Shown here: in pieces, positions 1 through 13,000 of the stretch | How positions within the stretch are numbered: the first letter of the stretch is position 1 | Layout: each line of letters opens with the position of its first letter | Source of the DNA: Rotaria sp. Silwood1 | Lineage: Eukaryota; Rotifera; Eurotatoria; Philodinida; Philodinidae | Assembly (NCBI GenBank): GCA_905250075.1 | Contig: CAJNOP010000055.1 | Location: 963,918 to 1,027,917 of the forward strand | Direction: 5' to 3' | Length of the DNA stretch: 64,000 nucleotides | Position numbers and translations under genes: made by a program | The notes under the pieces: generated by a model | What the model was told of the DNA's origin: nothing | Seen by the model: the letters and a program-made list of their open reading frames with translations, nothing else | Database searches by the model: none

Positions 1-749
1 AGCTTTTCAAGCCTTTGCCATTACAACAGATGAAATATATTACGATAAATAGTTGGGAATTTCATAACGATCCAGACTATACATATATGGATGATCAAAT
101 CTGGTCTTTGATTTCCATGAACTGTCAAAATCAACTCCGCTACTTGAATGTGCCGTTTCGCAAAATTTATCAGAATGCTAATCAACCGTTTTCATTTTAT
201 TTTCCATCCTTGAAATATGCTTCATTTAAGAACCTATCAGTCAATGAAATGTTAACTTTTTTGCGCCAATCGCCCAATCTTTGCTATTTTAAATCGTGTC
301 TAACCTTCTTGAATGATGATTTTTGCGTGTCCGGTTTCATCCATACTAATCTTAGAAATCTAAATTTGAATATCAAACGTTTGAATTCATTCGAACAACT
401 CAACCAGTTTTTTTTAATTTGTCCTAACTTGACGCAATTGGCTCTGGAATTCTGGATTACAACACAAAACAAAACAATAACCAATCCAACAGGATGGCAG
501 TTGCTAGTTGAAGATTATTTACCTTATCTAGAATATCTGCAGCTTAAATTTTACAAATACGTACCCTATACCTATTACTTATATTCTGAGGAGCCCGATA
601 TTCAAGAATGCTTCGAGAACTCCGAATTCTGGCTTCAACGAAAATTGGACTTTGAAGTAAAGGTACGAATGAGTATAACTATACATGTCATAGTAGAATA
701 TATCTTGGGATTTTATTAGCAGATTTTTTTCCGAATTTCTGCCCAATGA
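1..749 (+). CDS. FBXL-like leucine-rich protein, 3' part
   Basis: The reading frame is open from the left edge of the window, so the start and any F-box lie outside. The visible protein has irregular leucine-rich repeats spaced about 25-35 residues apart, for example LRYLNVPF, LKYASFKNL, LRNLNLNIKRLNSF, LTQLALEFW and LEYLQLKFY. This is the look of the very numerous F-box/LRR-like proteins of bdelloid rotifers, which probably act as substrate adaptors of SCF ubiquitin ligases; that role is known for the family and not shown here. A 57-bp intron at 663-719 (GTACGA...TTATTAG, phase 0) is likely, followed by a short last exon ending in TGA at 747-749. Without splicing the frame would stop at 719. 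The short, poorly typical C-terminus may mean the end is decayed or that the splice choice is wrong. Confidence 0.55.
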
Positions 750-3026
750 ACTTTTTTCGTTGGATTTAGGATCTGGAGTAAAGTATTGAATAGATGTAAG
801 AGTCCATTTTCGACCTGTACAATGTGAAATTCGTTGGCTTATTTTGTTAAGTACTGATGTACATTTTCTTGTGAGTCACGATTTCATTCATGCAATTTCC
901 ATACAATGTCATTTATGGCACGTCATAGATAATCAGGGATGCTGAGAAGAGTAGGAATAGTATTTTTAAGTGTCACAATGATCTAAGATCGCTTTATCAA
1001 AATCTTTCAAATCTCTCTCTATATGTATTTGCAATGATGGCAAGCAGTACAGCTGGTTAAGTAAGGCGTATCTTGTTTCATATTGTTTTGAGAGTCGAAT
1101 GAATAGAATCGCGACTGACAACGAAATGCGCATCACTACTTAAGAAAACAACTTAGCAAATTCAACCTTGCACAGATCGCAAGAAGACTGTTTTATCTAT
1201 CGAATAATGTTTTCTCCAGATTCAAAAATCAAACTAAAAAAATGTTTCGGAGGCTGAAACAAAACAAAATCACTGATCGAATTCCTATCAGTTATTGATT
1301 CTGTTTTGATGTTAGTCGAAAAATTACTATACGTACTTTATGGTTTCATTGATAATTGCCTAATTAGTACAGCTTTCCGTATCCTTGCGATATCTTAAGA
1401 AGAAAAATGAAACAAGACATGCCAGAAAAATCTTTCAAAAAAACGCTAGAGTTCGAATTTCTTTTGTCAAATTTTTCATCTTATGAAACATACAAAAGCC
1501 TTTGGTTTCTTAAATATGTAACATGACTTAGTTGGTTTAGTATACTAGTGGAATTTTTAATAGATTTTCTCCGGATTTTCTTCAATAAAAGTGCCTTTGA
1601 CTTTTCGTCTTTTTTTACTATAACTATCAAAGTATTATTTCTATTGATGATAGAACGCATCAAATTCTACTGCCTAAGATTTCTGATAAACTCCTCATTG
1701 AGAAAAATGAATCATTTTTTTTCCTATCATCCAGAAGATTTATTTGACGATGCCGATCTATTTTCCACAGACCATACTTTCTCAACTAGTTAATACAATC
1801 AAATCTGCAAATATCTTCCATGTATATTTTTTGTTAAGCCTAACAATGTGGACTACTTGGTTTAGTAATTGTACATCATTGTACCACTCGCAATTAAAAT
1901 AATGTCTAAAAAAGAAAATATTAACCAATCGAGAAAATATAATCTGTAGAAAATAGGTCAAGAGCTTCACAAAGATAATATCAATGACAGGATGAAGGTA
2001 ACTTTTGATAGTTCTCATAGGATTGACCAAAGGCAATTTTACTGAAGAAAACTTGCAGAAAATCGATTAAAAAATTTTCAAAAAGTCATATTCAAAGTTC
2101 CATTAGTATACAGAACTCATTAACGTCTATAACATATTTTAAAAAATCAGGGAATTCCAAAATGTCATGCCATGTGCAATGTCCAAGTCTCTTTGAAACT
2201 TCCTGTTAATCATTAATGAAAAGTAAGTTTTGTACATAGAAAATAAACGAAAACGATTTCATTGCAATTTTTAAACGACTGAGAAGAACCAATCATAGCG
2301 CATATGTTCTCCGAATTTTGAACTCTGTCTCAAATGAAAATAATCCTCGTGATGAAAAAATGTTTGTTTCAATCCTATAATCGAATGTATGATGATAAGA
2401 GAAAACATAAGGCTTTCTTCTATTATCATTAAATTCAAAATTAAAAGAAAAAATTCGAGATCACAATAAAACTTTTCGTTACATTTATGCTTTACGATTT
2501 CGTTTTTTTAGTATTTTGAAGCGTAACAATGATATGTTGTCAATCATATGTATCACATCTATTCACTACCAATTCGATTAGTGCTATCAATTTTATGATG
2601 AACAAAGTTCATGAAAATCTTTTCTTAATTATTAAAATCGATTTCATTTACATGATTCTCTTTACAATGTAAAATAAATAATAATTGCATCAAATGTAAT
2701 GTACTATCGACTACGTTATAATGTATCTCGATAACGCAAAGACATAAAACATGTTGTTTTTCCTCGTATCTAATTGTATTGCAAATAGAAACATCTGATT
2801 ATAAATTTCATACATTTTTTGATTTTATTTATCGTACTTTTCAATTTCGAAAAATCTCAACAATGCTGGTTAGTGCTGGAGATCAAATACAACCTTTTAT
2901 CTGACGAAAAATTGATCATTCAAAATTCACCTTCAATGATGAATTTCTATTCAATAGGGTTCGCAAGTCTCCGGGAATGGATGTTGCTATATAAATGTAT
3001 ATATTCTTATCATCCACACATTCATC
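750..3026. other. Intergenic, no gene recognised
   Basis: AT-rich sequence with only short, low-complexity open frames on either strand. I saw no domain motif, no tRNA-like fold and no convincing repeat here. Confidence 0.5.
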
Positions 3027-3034
3027 CTTTCGAC

Positions 3035-3677
3035 CATAGGCGGCGGAGCCACGAGGCCTGGGTAGGCACGAGCCTACCCTAGGTTGGAGAGGTAAAGGCT
3101 TGGGTAGGCTCGAACCACTACAGATAAAGGCTTGACTAGGCTCAATTTAATGTAAAAATTTTCTAATATTATTAGTTTTCGTGTTCTCCTGACATATGAC
3201 GCGTTACTATAAGGTCAGTCACATTTTATCTATTACAAACTCGTGTTCAGTGGCATACTGATTGGTTTTGTTGACGTCTATATCTACGTCGAATTCTTTA
3301 TTTTCAATATAATATAAGATAATTTAACTGTTGTTCTAAACTTCTATTCAAAATAACCACAGACGGCGGGGCCATTAGGCCTGAATAGACTCAAGCCTAC
3401 CCTACGTTGATGGAGAGTAGGTTTCGGTAGTCTGAAACTAGGACAGACCAAGGCTAGGATAGACTCAGTTAAATATAAACGTTTACTCTTATTGTTTAGT
3501 CTTCATATTCGTTTGACAGATAACGCATTTTTACAAGGAGTCCATATTTTTTCTACTGCTAACTCGCATCCAGTGAGGTAGTGATTAGTCTTCTTTGGCA
3601 TCTATATCGTCATCGGATTCTTGGTTCTTAATATAAGACGGATGAATTGTCTTTTGTAGATTTCTATTTAAAATAAC
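3035..3677. repeat. Diverged tandem duplication of about 320 bp inside the hAT-like element
   Basis: Unit 1 (3035-3356) and unit 2 (about 3360-3677) align along their length by eye: both start with a GGCGG(C/G)G..GCC..GAGGCCTG or TAGGCCTG type head, share GCCTACCCTA, and both end TTCTAT(T)(C/T)AAAATAAC. They differ at many positions, so the duplication is old relative to the intact outer ends. Confidence 0.65.
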
Positions 3678-4170
3678 ATTTGAATTTTAGGCACTTGAAT
3701 AACATTACTCCTTTCTTATGCCGATACCAGCTAAATAAAATCAGATTATGTCTTTATTTCACAATAAAACAACAAACGGCTAAGAACAGTTTTGATGAAA
3801 ATTCATCTTCTGTTGAACTTGTATCGATCAGTTCAAACGATAGTTAAGGTGAAACAGGATTATATGCAAAAATGTCATTGTTAAAACTATAAAACCTTGA
3901 CATCACCTTGATCAAGCATCTATTCTGATTTCCTTTCAAAGAATCAAGATAGAAAAAATATTTTGGTGTTGAATAGCATTATTTCTTCTTAGACTTCTCT
4001 TTTACTGCTTTTTAAACAGTCTTTTAAAGTTACTTCGTTAGTATCTGTTGTGTCTGGAAACAATAACGCATTAGATAGTTATCACGCTTATAAGGAATTA
4101 CAATCTATCAACAAAAACCTATAACGCTCAACATTATAAACAAATGAAGAAAACTATTTTTCGAATCGCT

Positions 4171-4632
4171 CCTATCCATGTAAATATATTCGAGTTGAAA
4201 TAAGATTAAAATCGATTATAAACTAACTAAAACTCGATTATAATCATACGACCTGAATAAATTTTAAATCATTTTTTACCTGATATTAATTGAAAATAAC
4301 CGAAAAAAAGCCAAATTTCATTGATTATTACGGTTAGTTCCATTTAAAATCGATAAAAGTTTCATAAAAACAAAGATTTTTCTTTTTGATAAATGAAAGA
4401 GTCTTCACGCGAATTTTACCGGTTTGCATCAATCTTATTAATTGTTTTATAACGTTTTAGCGAGAACGAATCGTAATAGTCAATGAAATTTTGATTTTTT
4501 CGGTTACTTTCAATAAAAATCGGTTAAAAAATGATTAAAAATTGATCAAAATCGTAGGATGACAATCCATTTTTTATCGGCTATTACCCGATTTTAATCT
4601 GATTTCAACTTTATTTTTTTACGTGGACAGAC
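4171..4632. repeat. Nested fold-back (inverted repeat) with arms of about 190 bp
   Basis: The left arm (about 4171-4375) and the reverse complement of the right arm (about 4430-4632) align by eye. Shared blocks include GTTGAAAT(A/C)AGATTAAAATCG and AATTTCATTGA(T/C)TATTACG. The right arm preserves the left-arm order in reverse. The structure lies near the right end of the hAT-like element and is probably an older insertion carried inside it. Confidence 0.6.
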
Positions 4633-4696
4633 CTGGTTTGTCTGAAAAGTTGAGCCTACCCTAGAGTGAAATCGTTCCGCCGCCTATGCTTTCGAC

Positions 4697-5130
4697 TGTT
4701 ATTTTTCGAGATGATACAAATTAGCTGAATTACAATATACTATGACAACTTTTGCTTCGTATGAAAATTTCGATTGTCACCTTTATCAATGGTATTGATG
4801 ATGAGTTGATATGACGCGACAAACACTATTACTAGAATTCGACTTCATTGAAGTGATTCATTTCATGTAAATAACATTGAATATATGCCTCGCCCTTACT
4901 CTATTCAGTACACAATACTGGTTATTCCGAATGAGAATTGTGAAGTTACTTCTTTGTTTTTTATTCAAGTAGACACTTGCTTAGCAGCTAGTATAATCAA
5001 TATATTGAATTGTGGTACTCCATAATGTTTCTCAGTTTTTCTGTTTGCATAATGTAAGTGGTGTTTATTGATTAAGATCAAACAAAAGCAAGTTTCATGA
5101 TCAAAGAGTCTTTCAGCAACATATCATCTA
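4697..5130. other. Intergenic, 3' side of ARM-TIR gene
   Basis: No gene or repeat recognised; AT-rich spacer between the transposon and the stop codon of the minus-strand TIR gene. Confidence 0.5.
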
Positions 5131-8100
5131 TCATATATTGGCTTTCATTTTAACGTCATCGATTTGTTGAATCAAGTTCGCATAAGCGTTACTAAAGTTG
5201 AATTCTTTGAAGCCAATACAATGTTTATTAGCAACTATATTATTCAACCACCCAGTTGGACAATATAATTCATCTAATTTCACTGGAATAATTGGTCGTT
5301 GTCGTTTTTCGGCATATTCAGCTGCCATTCGACATCCATACGATCCTCGATATTTACTTGAAAAACATATTAGAACTATAGATGATTTTTCGATTGCTTC
5401 AGCCATCGCGTTAGGTAGCATTTCATGAGCATGTTCTCTATCGAAGAAAACTCGATAGAAATTCGATGCCATTAAACGGTCATAAATTTGACCACAAATT
5501 TCTTTATCACTATAATGATAACTGATCATCAAATCAAACATGTCCGATCTTCTGTTATCGGGCAAATCCCAATGATAATTAACACTAATTTGTTGTTCGT
5601 TCAAACTTTTCATCAGTGCTTCACTGTGTTCTTTTGTTTGCTTGAAAATGAAGTTTTTCTCATCTTCCACTTTCCATCGGATACGATTCGCTATTGGTCC
5701 TAAAGTTGAATCATTCGTGAGAGATAAATGCTTGACATAATCCATCAATTTTTCATTGTTCTTAATCTTTTTGCAAGCACTCTCGTTTCCATACAGTATT
5801 GCTTCAATAATGCGTAAGGCTGAGTATCGAATAGCTTCAAAATCCAAGTTTTGATCTAGTGCACATCTTGCAAGCAACGATATACCGTTATCATCATTGG
5901 CAATTGCTTTTTTTATGAGATCGTTTTGAACAATGACTAGAATGCAAATTAAAAATGAAACGATGCTTAGTGTATTAAATATAGGGAAAAAAAATCTCTT
6001 TTTCCTAAGAATATCAAGAAAATATAAGAGAAAAAAACTTGTTCTTATCTCTCCGTCAAGCATTGACTGCCATTGAATGCTTATTTTTTTAATTCTAATT
6101 TGTTGACCGACAAGTAGAAATAAAGCGTACTAAATAATTTTATCAAAATGCAGTATAAAAATAACGAGTGTAAGTTTGCATCCGAAACTTTTCTGTTCTC
6201 CTTCTTTACAGATACCCTATTCATACAGGTTCAGATGGTTGTTATGTCTAGCAAGAAATAGAAAAACAAAAGATCTATACAAGACTTGCTACTCATGGAT
6301 CATATTTCTTTATCAGTGATTGCGACGCTCTATTGTCTCTTTCTGTACGTGCTTAAACTCTATGAGGTGCTATTGCTCTTCCGCATTTTTTTGCATAAAG
6401 CAAGCTATCAGATTTTTTTCAACCAAAGAGTAAGGAACCTCTACGAAAAATCCAATCTGGTTTTGATGTGTTTCACTTATTTCATTTTGCCTGATTTCAT
6501 TTGTTTACCGATTAATAACGAGTAAATAAAAGATAAAAGGTGAGATTTCTATGTCTATTCGATATTCGAAAGATCATGCATAAACTAACATAAAACTGTG
6601 TCCAGAACATCAGTAGTTCTGACCGAAAATGATCGAACACCAAACAGGAAACGGCTAGACTCATCCATTCAACTCAGAAAAGACTTCTTATATACGGTCA
6701 AGTGTTTTGATGCTGAGCAATGATGGAATGTGTGCCAGAATTGAACGAAAACTGAACAGATCCTCAATAATAAAACATAAATTGGAAAGAAAAATGACCA
6801 AGAGCAACGTAGTAACAATTGCAAAAGAATACAGAAGTTTTTTTTATAGAAAAAGAAAGAACATCATGGATTCCTGCCGTTGGAAAAATCTTATAGTTAA
6901 CATTCATAATAATTGACTTAGTTACGATCGAGGCTCTAAAGAGAAAAAGCATAGAATCTGAACGGGACTAACTAGTTAAATCGAACTTGTGCAGGTTAGT
7001 GAATGCATTTTTTATAGAGATACCGAAGCTAGAACTCTTGAGACATTTCTTTTAAATAGTCTGGCTCTTATATAAAGTTCAGTTCTAAGAGCTAATCTCG
7101 AATGAAAGACTGTCTTGAATGACGAAACTGTCAGGTGAATTTAAAGAAAGCAAGGACAAATAAAATTAGTAATCTGAAATTTTTGGCAACTCATTAAATA
7201 CTATAATAGCGTAATGTCTTGAAATGTTTCTGAAAGATATCATTTATGTTTTGGAATAAAATAGTGGTAACAGCAAAGTTCATACTTTCAAAGTTGGCCA
7301 ATACACCGTCTAACTTTATTCCATGATATGTTAGCGATGGTTTATTCATTGTATTTTCTAAATAAAACAGATAATTTTGTGTCATATCCGATGTATTACT
7401 GATTTCATCAATATTCTCTTGATTCAATATAGCAGACAATGTTTGTGATGCAAATTGTATTGTTCGATTTTTTGCATTGTGCAATTTTGTACATGTTCTT
7501 CCAAAGTCTTTCTCTTTCAGTAGAGAAAAAATTTTCTCTTCGAACATCAAATTATACAATAGTGTTATTGTGCGTGACATAATATCAACATCAGCGTGGA
7601 ATAACTCAGAATTTTTATGAACACTTGCAACTAATGATTCTGTACTTAATATATTTACCATTTGGTCAATTATTGATTGATGAACACCTAAAGCAGAAAA
7701 CAGCTGAACTGCTGAGTAGTTACAAATGTCTTAGAGAGCCAAACAGTAGACAAGGATTACTTTGATATTGGTGACAGAAAATTTAGCGAGTATACTGCTA
7801 CCTTATGCGAAATAATTATCAGAAAACTGAAATCAAATTTATTGAACGTCAAATAGTGACTATCTCTTTGCTTCTCTGATATTAAGCCAGGTTCTAGCAA
7901 CAAGATATATTTGGTAGAAAACTCTGGAATACTTTTTGAGAGAAAATTATAGAATGCCTCCTCTATCTTATCTTGAATATCGCTAAGATAAGAGATCTTT
8001 TTTGTTCGTATTGAAATTATGTGAAATAAACTAGAGGAATTTTCATTTCGTGACTTTTTCCTAGCAGACGTTGTAGCATCTCTTTAAACATGCTCACCTA

Positions 8101-9256
8101 CATTCTTTTTCTTTCGTCGAGTTATACAAGTATCTCACAGACAATAATCAAAACCAATTAGAGTATGAAAGATAGAATGTATCCTTTTCACTTGATTTCT
8201 GATAATAATCGAACATTTTAATCACTATAGGTCGAAAAAGTGAAGCCATTCATGTGATGCTTTTCATTACAAACCTGTAATAAAATGTATCTTTGTTGTT
8301 GGTGTTAAAGCAACATGATTCAATAATGCAATATGCCAACCGATTGCCTGTAGCTTTGCACCTTGATCGTTTTTGATAATTTTTCCTGTACGATTCGCTT
8401 GAACTGCTATACTTTCACCTTCTATTAATATTGGTAAATGTTGTTCAAAGATTTTGTTACTATATTCTAACATTAAGTCACATAGTGAATCCGATATTTC
8501 ATCTTGTCGTTGATAACTGTGAAGACGAATAAATTGTGGACATTGATGAATGAAAAACCATTGTTTCGGATTGACAATCGGTTGTCGCAGGTCAATCATT
8601 TCGTAAGCATTGAGATAATAATTTGAGCATAAACATTGAACGACAGGATCGAGTAGTACACTGTGATTAATATTATTCACTTCGGTACAAAGATCAAGTA
8701 GGCGGCCGATAACTTTATATTTTACATGATATGGTTCATAGTCATTAATAGCTAAATCATGGCCTATAATTCGAATGAGTTTATCAAGAAATGATTGTGT
8801 CAAAAATAGTTTCTGGTACGACATTTCTTCGATTTGTCTCTCATCTATCGAGCTCAATTCGTCATTCTTACGCGTACAGAAACATGTTAATGATTTATTT
8901 CTGTACAAGCATAGATTGACGATCAGATTACTCGTTTCATAGAAACATTGTTCGTCTTGTTTTGTCATAGGAATGAATGTTGCTTTCGTCAGTAACATTT
9001 CCAGTGTACGTTCAAGAATACTAAAAAACGTATGTCTCATTATATGTACATTGTCGAATAATTTTAATGCATTGATTGATGCTAACTCATTGCAAATGGT
9101 GGTAAGAACATGTAAACCATCTGGTTGATTGTGTGTATTATTTAAAAATGAGACAATCTCATCGAGCATGTTCTTGATATCAGTGACTGTTATGTTCGTT
9201 TGACTTTTACATAACTGTCGAGCAATAGATGCAGAGCGCTGCAATAATGAATCCAT
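5131..9256 (-). CDS. ARM-like helical repeat plus TIR domain protein
   Basis: Three exons on the minus strand join in phase: 9256-8275, 7729-7286 and 5936-5131. Both introns (8274-7730, donor ACAG/GTTTGT, acceptor CTAAG; and 7285-5937, donor GAAA/GTATGA, acceptor TTCTAG) are phase 1, and the joined product is about 743 residues. Roughly residues 1-600 are leucine-rich helices of armadillo-like character, with segments such as LLARCALDQNLDFEAIRYSA. The last 130 or so residues are a TIR domain: FDLMISYHYSD (strand A and box 1), VFFDREHA, IEKSSIVLICFSSKY, then GCRMAAEYA and IIPVKLD. TIR domains signal by self-association and, in SARM1 and plant or bacterial examples, cleave NAD+. The residue three after the cysteine in GCRMAAEYA, usually Glu in active TIRs, is Ala (codon 5325-5323), so NADase activity is doubtful. 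There is no signal peptide. Gene A lies 840 bp upstream in the same orientation. Confidence 0.75.
5937..7285 (-). other. Intron 2 of the ARM-TIR gene (1349 bp)
   Basis: Long for a bdelloid intron. The exons on either side join in phase (A from the upstream exon plus TC of the next gives Ile), which argues against a missing exon. I see no recognisable gene or transposon inside. Confidence 0.6.
7730..8274 (-). other. Intron 1 of the ARM-TIR gene (545 bp)
   Basis: Phase 1; G from exon 1 plus AC of exon 2 makes an Asp codon. Nothing recognisable inside. Confidence 0.6.
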
Positions 9257-10095
9257 TTATTTGAGTATAAGCAAAATTTTCAAATCTAAAATATAAGATC
9301 AAAACAGTATCTTGTTGAAGTTTTCAATTCATCTATTTCAGGTCCAATACTAGCGAAAACTTGACACGCATGTAAATGTTACTAAAAATTCTAACACATT
9401 TGTATTTACGTGCAAGCGAGCTACTTCCACATGCATGTAAGACAATATTTTTGTCTTCTTCATACATATACAATTAAGCTAACTTATCTAATGTGTGGGT
9501 AGCCTGATTATTCTGCCTCCATCATCTGAATTCCATAATCCAAATAAGGACTTTATTCAACTCTCAAATCTAGGAATATTCAGATGTGATGCATGTATAA
9601 TGGCTTGCTAGGTACATGCAGTGAACACCATTCAATAGAAACAAGCTCCAGATTGTGCATATTTGCGAAAGTTGTTGAACTCATCCCATTGATACGGTGG
9701 ACACTTTTTTTCGAAAACTGATAGCTACTGAAGGTGTTTATGGAGTGATTCTTATTATAACAAGTTTGATTAAGTGAGACAGAAGCAAAAGAACATCTGG
9801 GTTGTTGGGTGTTGTATAAATAGTCAATGTCTCCTCCGTAGGCATCTATATTCAACAATCATCCTTCCTATTTCTATTACCCATATATAACAAGTATATA
9901 AGTAACCAGTGGAATAGCGACTGTTTCCACTTTTTTCGTGCTTCTAATCATGACTATATCACTATACGCAATACATTGATGACAATTTTACAGAGAATTT
10001 TAGTTAAACTGAATACATGAACTTTCTCAATGAGTCATTTATTTACTGTTGCTTCATATGATGTTCGTTTTCAATGAAAAATGTTCGTTTTTACT
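9257..10095. other. Intergenic spacer between two minus-strand TIR genes
   Basis: About 840 bp between the start codon of the ARM-TIR gene and the stop codon of gene A. A 92-codon minus-strand frame at 9580-9858 has no recognisable motif and no paralogue support. The promoter of the ARM-TIR gene should lie here, but I cannot define it. Confidence 0.5.
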
Positions 10096-13000
10096 TTACG
10101 TATTTATTGAAGTTTCGCACAAATTTTGTAACTCAATCGTGTTCTGTATTTTGGCTTGAAGAAATTCGTGTGTACATCGACGTGATTGCCGGATTGTCCA
10201 ACGTTTATTATTCGGATTATCTAATTCATTGAGTTTGCTTATTTCTTCTTCTGTTTTCAATTCATTACCAATTTTGCCTTCTAGAATATCCGAATGTAAA
10301 TCAATTCTACCTTCTTTCATATCCGATAACAGTTGTACTGATCTTTGAACTAGGCGTTGCCAAGCAGTAGGATTTTCATCGAATTTTTTCGTTTTGTTTC
10401 TTTTACGTATCTTTTCGTATTCATTCAATATCATAGTATCTTCGGTGATATCCCACGCAACTTGACCTTCTTTTAGTTCAGTTGTGAAATCCGTATTATG
10501 TATAATTCGTGAAAGTTTTGTACGTGCCCTATGATCCGACTTATTCAATTTGGTTTGTTCGTTCTCTTGCTGTAATTGCTCTAGCATGCGATGCTGGTTT
10601 TGTCTTTCTTCTCGAAATACAATGTCTTTGTTAATCAAATTGTGAAAATAATGACACGCTTCATTATGACTAAACCATGAGCCCATAATTAATGGTGGAT
10701 AACGAAAATAAATTTCTGGTGATGAATGAACGAAATCTGAATACATTGTACTTGTTGGCCACCATGGATTTTTGTTTAATAGCAATATTGGATATGGAGC
10801 ATCATTGAAATCACCTGTTGGAGTAAATGGCGGTATGTTACCTCTTATTATAGTCCCATTTGATGCTTTGCACATCCAACGTTGAATGCACAAGCAAAGA
10901 TTGTTTAAATTATTTCGAGTTCTTGCTGCTTGTTCTAAACAATGAAAAGAGCTTATAATGACGAATGCAAATAGATCTCAAAAACCAAATCAGCTTCTCT
11001 TTACCAATACAAATTCTTCTTTATTAAATACTCAAGTGATCAGATTATCTAAGGTAACTCTTTTTAAACATTTCGTAAATGTAAACGTTAAATTTTCAAC
11101 TCAAATAATCGCAAGCAATATAGAAAATTATTATGTGAAAAATGTTATAATTTACAGGAGCTTTCATTGAAAAATTCAATGAATTGTACTCAATTGATTA
11201 GGCGAATTGTGCTATATACTCCATCCATAGCCACATCTCATGCCTTGTGGGTTCAATCGAAGTCCTCTTGTATTTTCTCATTTTCAAAAAACTTACCGCT
11301 TGCATAAATTTCTTTTCGCCGTCGATACGAATTTGATGAATATCCACGTGTCTGGTGTCCATCTGTTCGAATGACTTCTTGGCCATATTGATATTGATGT
11401 GCTTCTCTATCTTCATGGATCACATCTGGTCCAATATCTCTGTTGTTTTCTTCAAATACAATTGCTCCATAAGGTTTTTCTTCAATCTCTTGCTTATCTT
11501 CAACTCCAAGCAGGTTATCACTTCTGCAATCTTCGATAACTAGTGTTAAACATTCTATTAATTTGACTACTTCATCAGTTGGGATCTTATCTCTATCTTT
11601 AATCTTTTCGATATCTTTTTCATAGATTTCTTCTCGTTGACATCTTTGTTCCACCGTCATTTGCTGTTGCAAATCTTGTTGATATGATGCATCTTCAGGT
11701 TGTTTTTCTTGGTTCTCATCGATCGGTTGTATTGAATACATTTTGCCAACTATACCAGGCTTTGTGTAGTGAAGCTAGAAAGATAAAAGCTCTTATTATC
11801 AAGAAACACAAAGTTCATAGTGTTCGAACGAAATAAAAAAACCAAGTCATGTCTTATGAAAGCAAATAATCAAATTTAGATCGCGATTTAGTTTTGCCCT
11901 ATGTCAGCTTCATTAGATTCTTTTCATTTAAGAGTTACACTCAAAAGAAATAGATATCAAACGAATCCTATACGGTTCCCCGGAACTGTACTATGCATTT
12001 ATTGTGTCATACAAATTTACGAAACTTATCTTAAAGTTTTGTAATTTTATAGATATCGTAAATAACCTTTCTAAGTGTCGTGGTAGAAAAGTTTCTTAGT
12101 ATATGTTTCAAAGGTGTCGTACTAATATCTTTTCTTTTTCCGCCACACTTATAATTGAAACAACTGTTTAGCAATCAGACAGTTGTCCGAATCTAAAGTA
12201 TTTTTATCTTTACCTATCTATTAAACATTTATAATATCGATGTGAAGCTAACACGATGATTTCATATGAGATCCTAATCTTTAACATTTAAACTTTTCCA
12301 AGAGGAAGTATTTCTGAAAGCAGCAGAGAACTCTTCAATGATATTACAACCAAAGTATCTATGCTGACTCTTTGAGATCTTCACATATTGTCGAAAGAAA
12401 CATATCATCTGCTCTCACAACACCTCTTTCTTTTTTCTCTTATAAATTGTTCTAGCTATGGGACTCCTATAAGTTGTGTCATGCTTGTTACTTGAGTTCA
12501 CCAGAAAAACGAATTTCTTATCCTTTTTTCGTACAAAAGAAAGAATGTTCAGTAAACATATTTATACTATTGACGTATTTATATGACGTACAAAGAGATC
12601 AAGTATAAGTCTACGGCAAAGACATAAGCCATACAGATTCTTCATAGAGATATAACGGGTTAAACATATGTGTGAAAAGATAATATATCGGAATGTGGGA
12701 TTCTATGTAGATATAAGACCTTTGTCGCGTCAGAATTCTTCGAAATTTCACATTACGTGAAGCCTGTATAGTCTGATATTTCGAAAACTTGATGTGATAA
12801 CTTCAAATAGCTTTGTAATAGGTTAAACTCATTATTATATGGACCGAGTTAGTCGATCTTGGCTTACTTCAAGATCAATAAATATATAGGGATTGTCTGT
12901 GAAAGATCACTTTAGCTCGTGGATGAAAACAACTAACAAGATCTGCTATGAGCAGCACTAAATCGAGCTTGAAAAAGTTTTATGTTTCCCTGATATTATT

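Larger units (their letters stand above)
3035..4688. mobile_element. Non-autonomous hAT-like DNA transposon with TIRs and 8-bp TSD
   Basis: The element begins CATAGGCGGCGG (3035-3046) and ends with the exact reverse complement CCGCCGCCTATG (4677-4688). It is flanked by a perfect 8-bp direct repeat CTTTCGAC (3027-3034 and 4689-4696), the target-site duplication length typical of hAT elements. A second, weaker sub-terminal match (CCTACCCTAG at the left, CTACCCTAGAG at the right) lies inside both ends. The 1.65 kb interior has no long open frame and no transposase motif, so the element is non-autonomous. It contains a diverged tandem duplication of its left end and a nested fold-back sequence, listed separately. 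The intact TIR and TSD suggest insertion more recent than the interior divergence. Confidence 0.8.

Noticed and set aside
5131..9256. Reading the three minus-strand exons as three separate genes
   Set aside because: Splice motifs and phases join them without a stop into a sensible helical-repeat plus TIR protein.
9580..9858. 92-codon minus frame between the two TIR genes
   Set aside because: No motif, no homologous piece on the gene B side, poor start context evidence.
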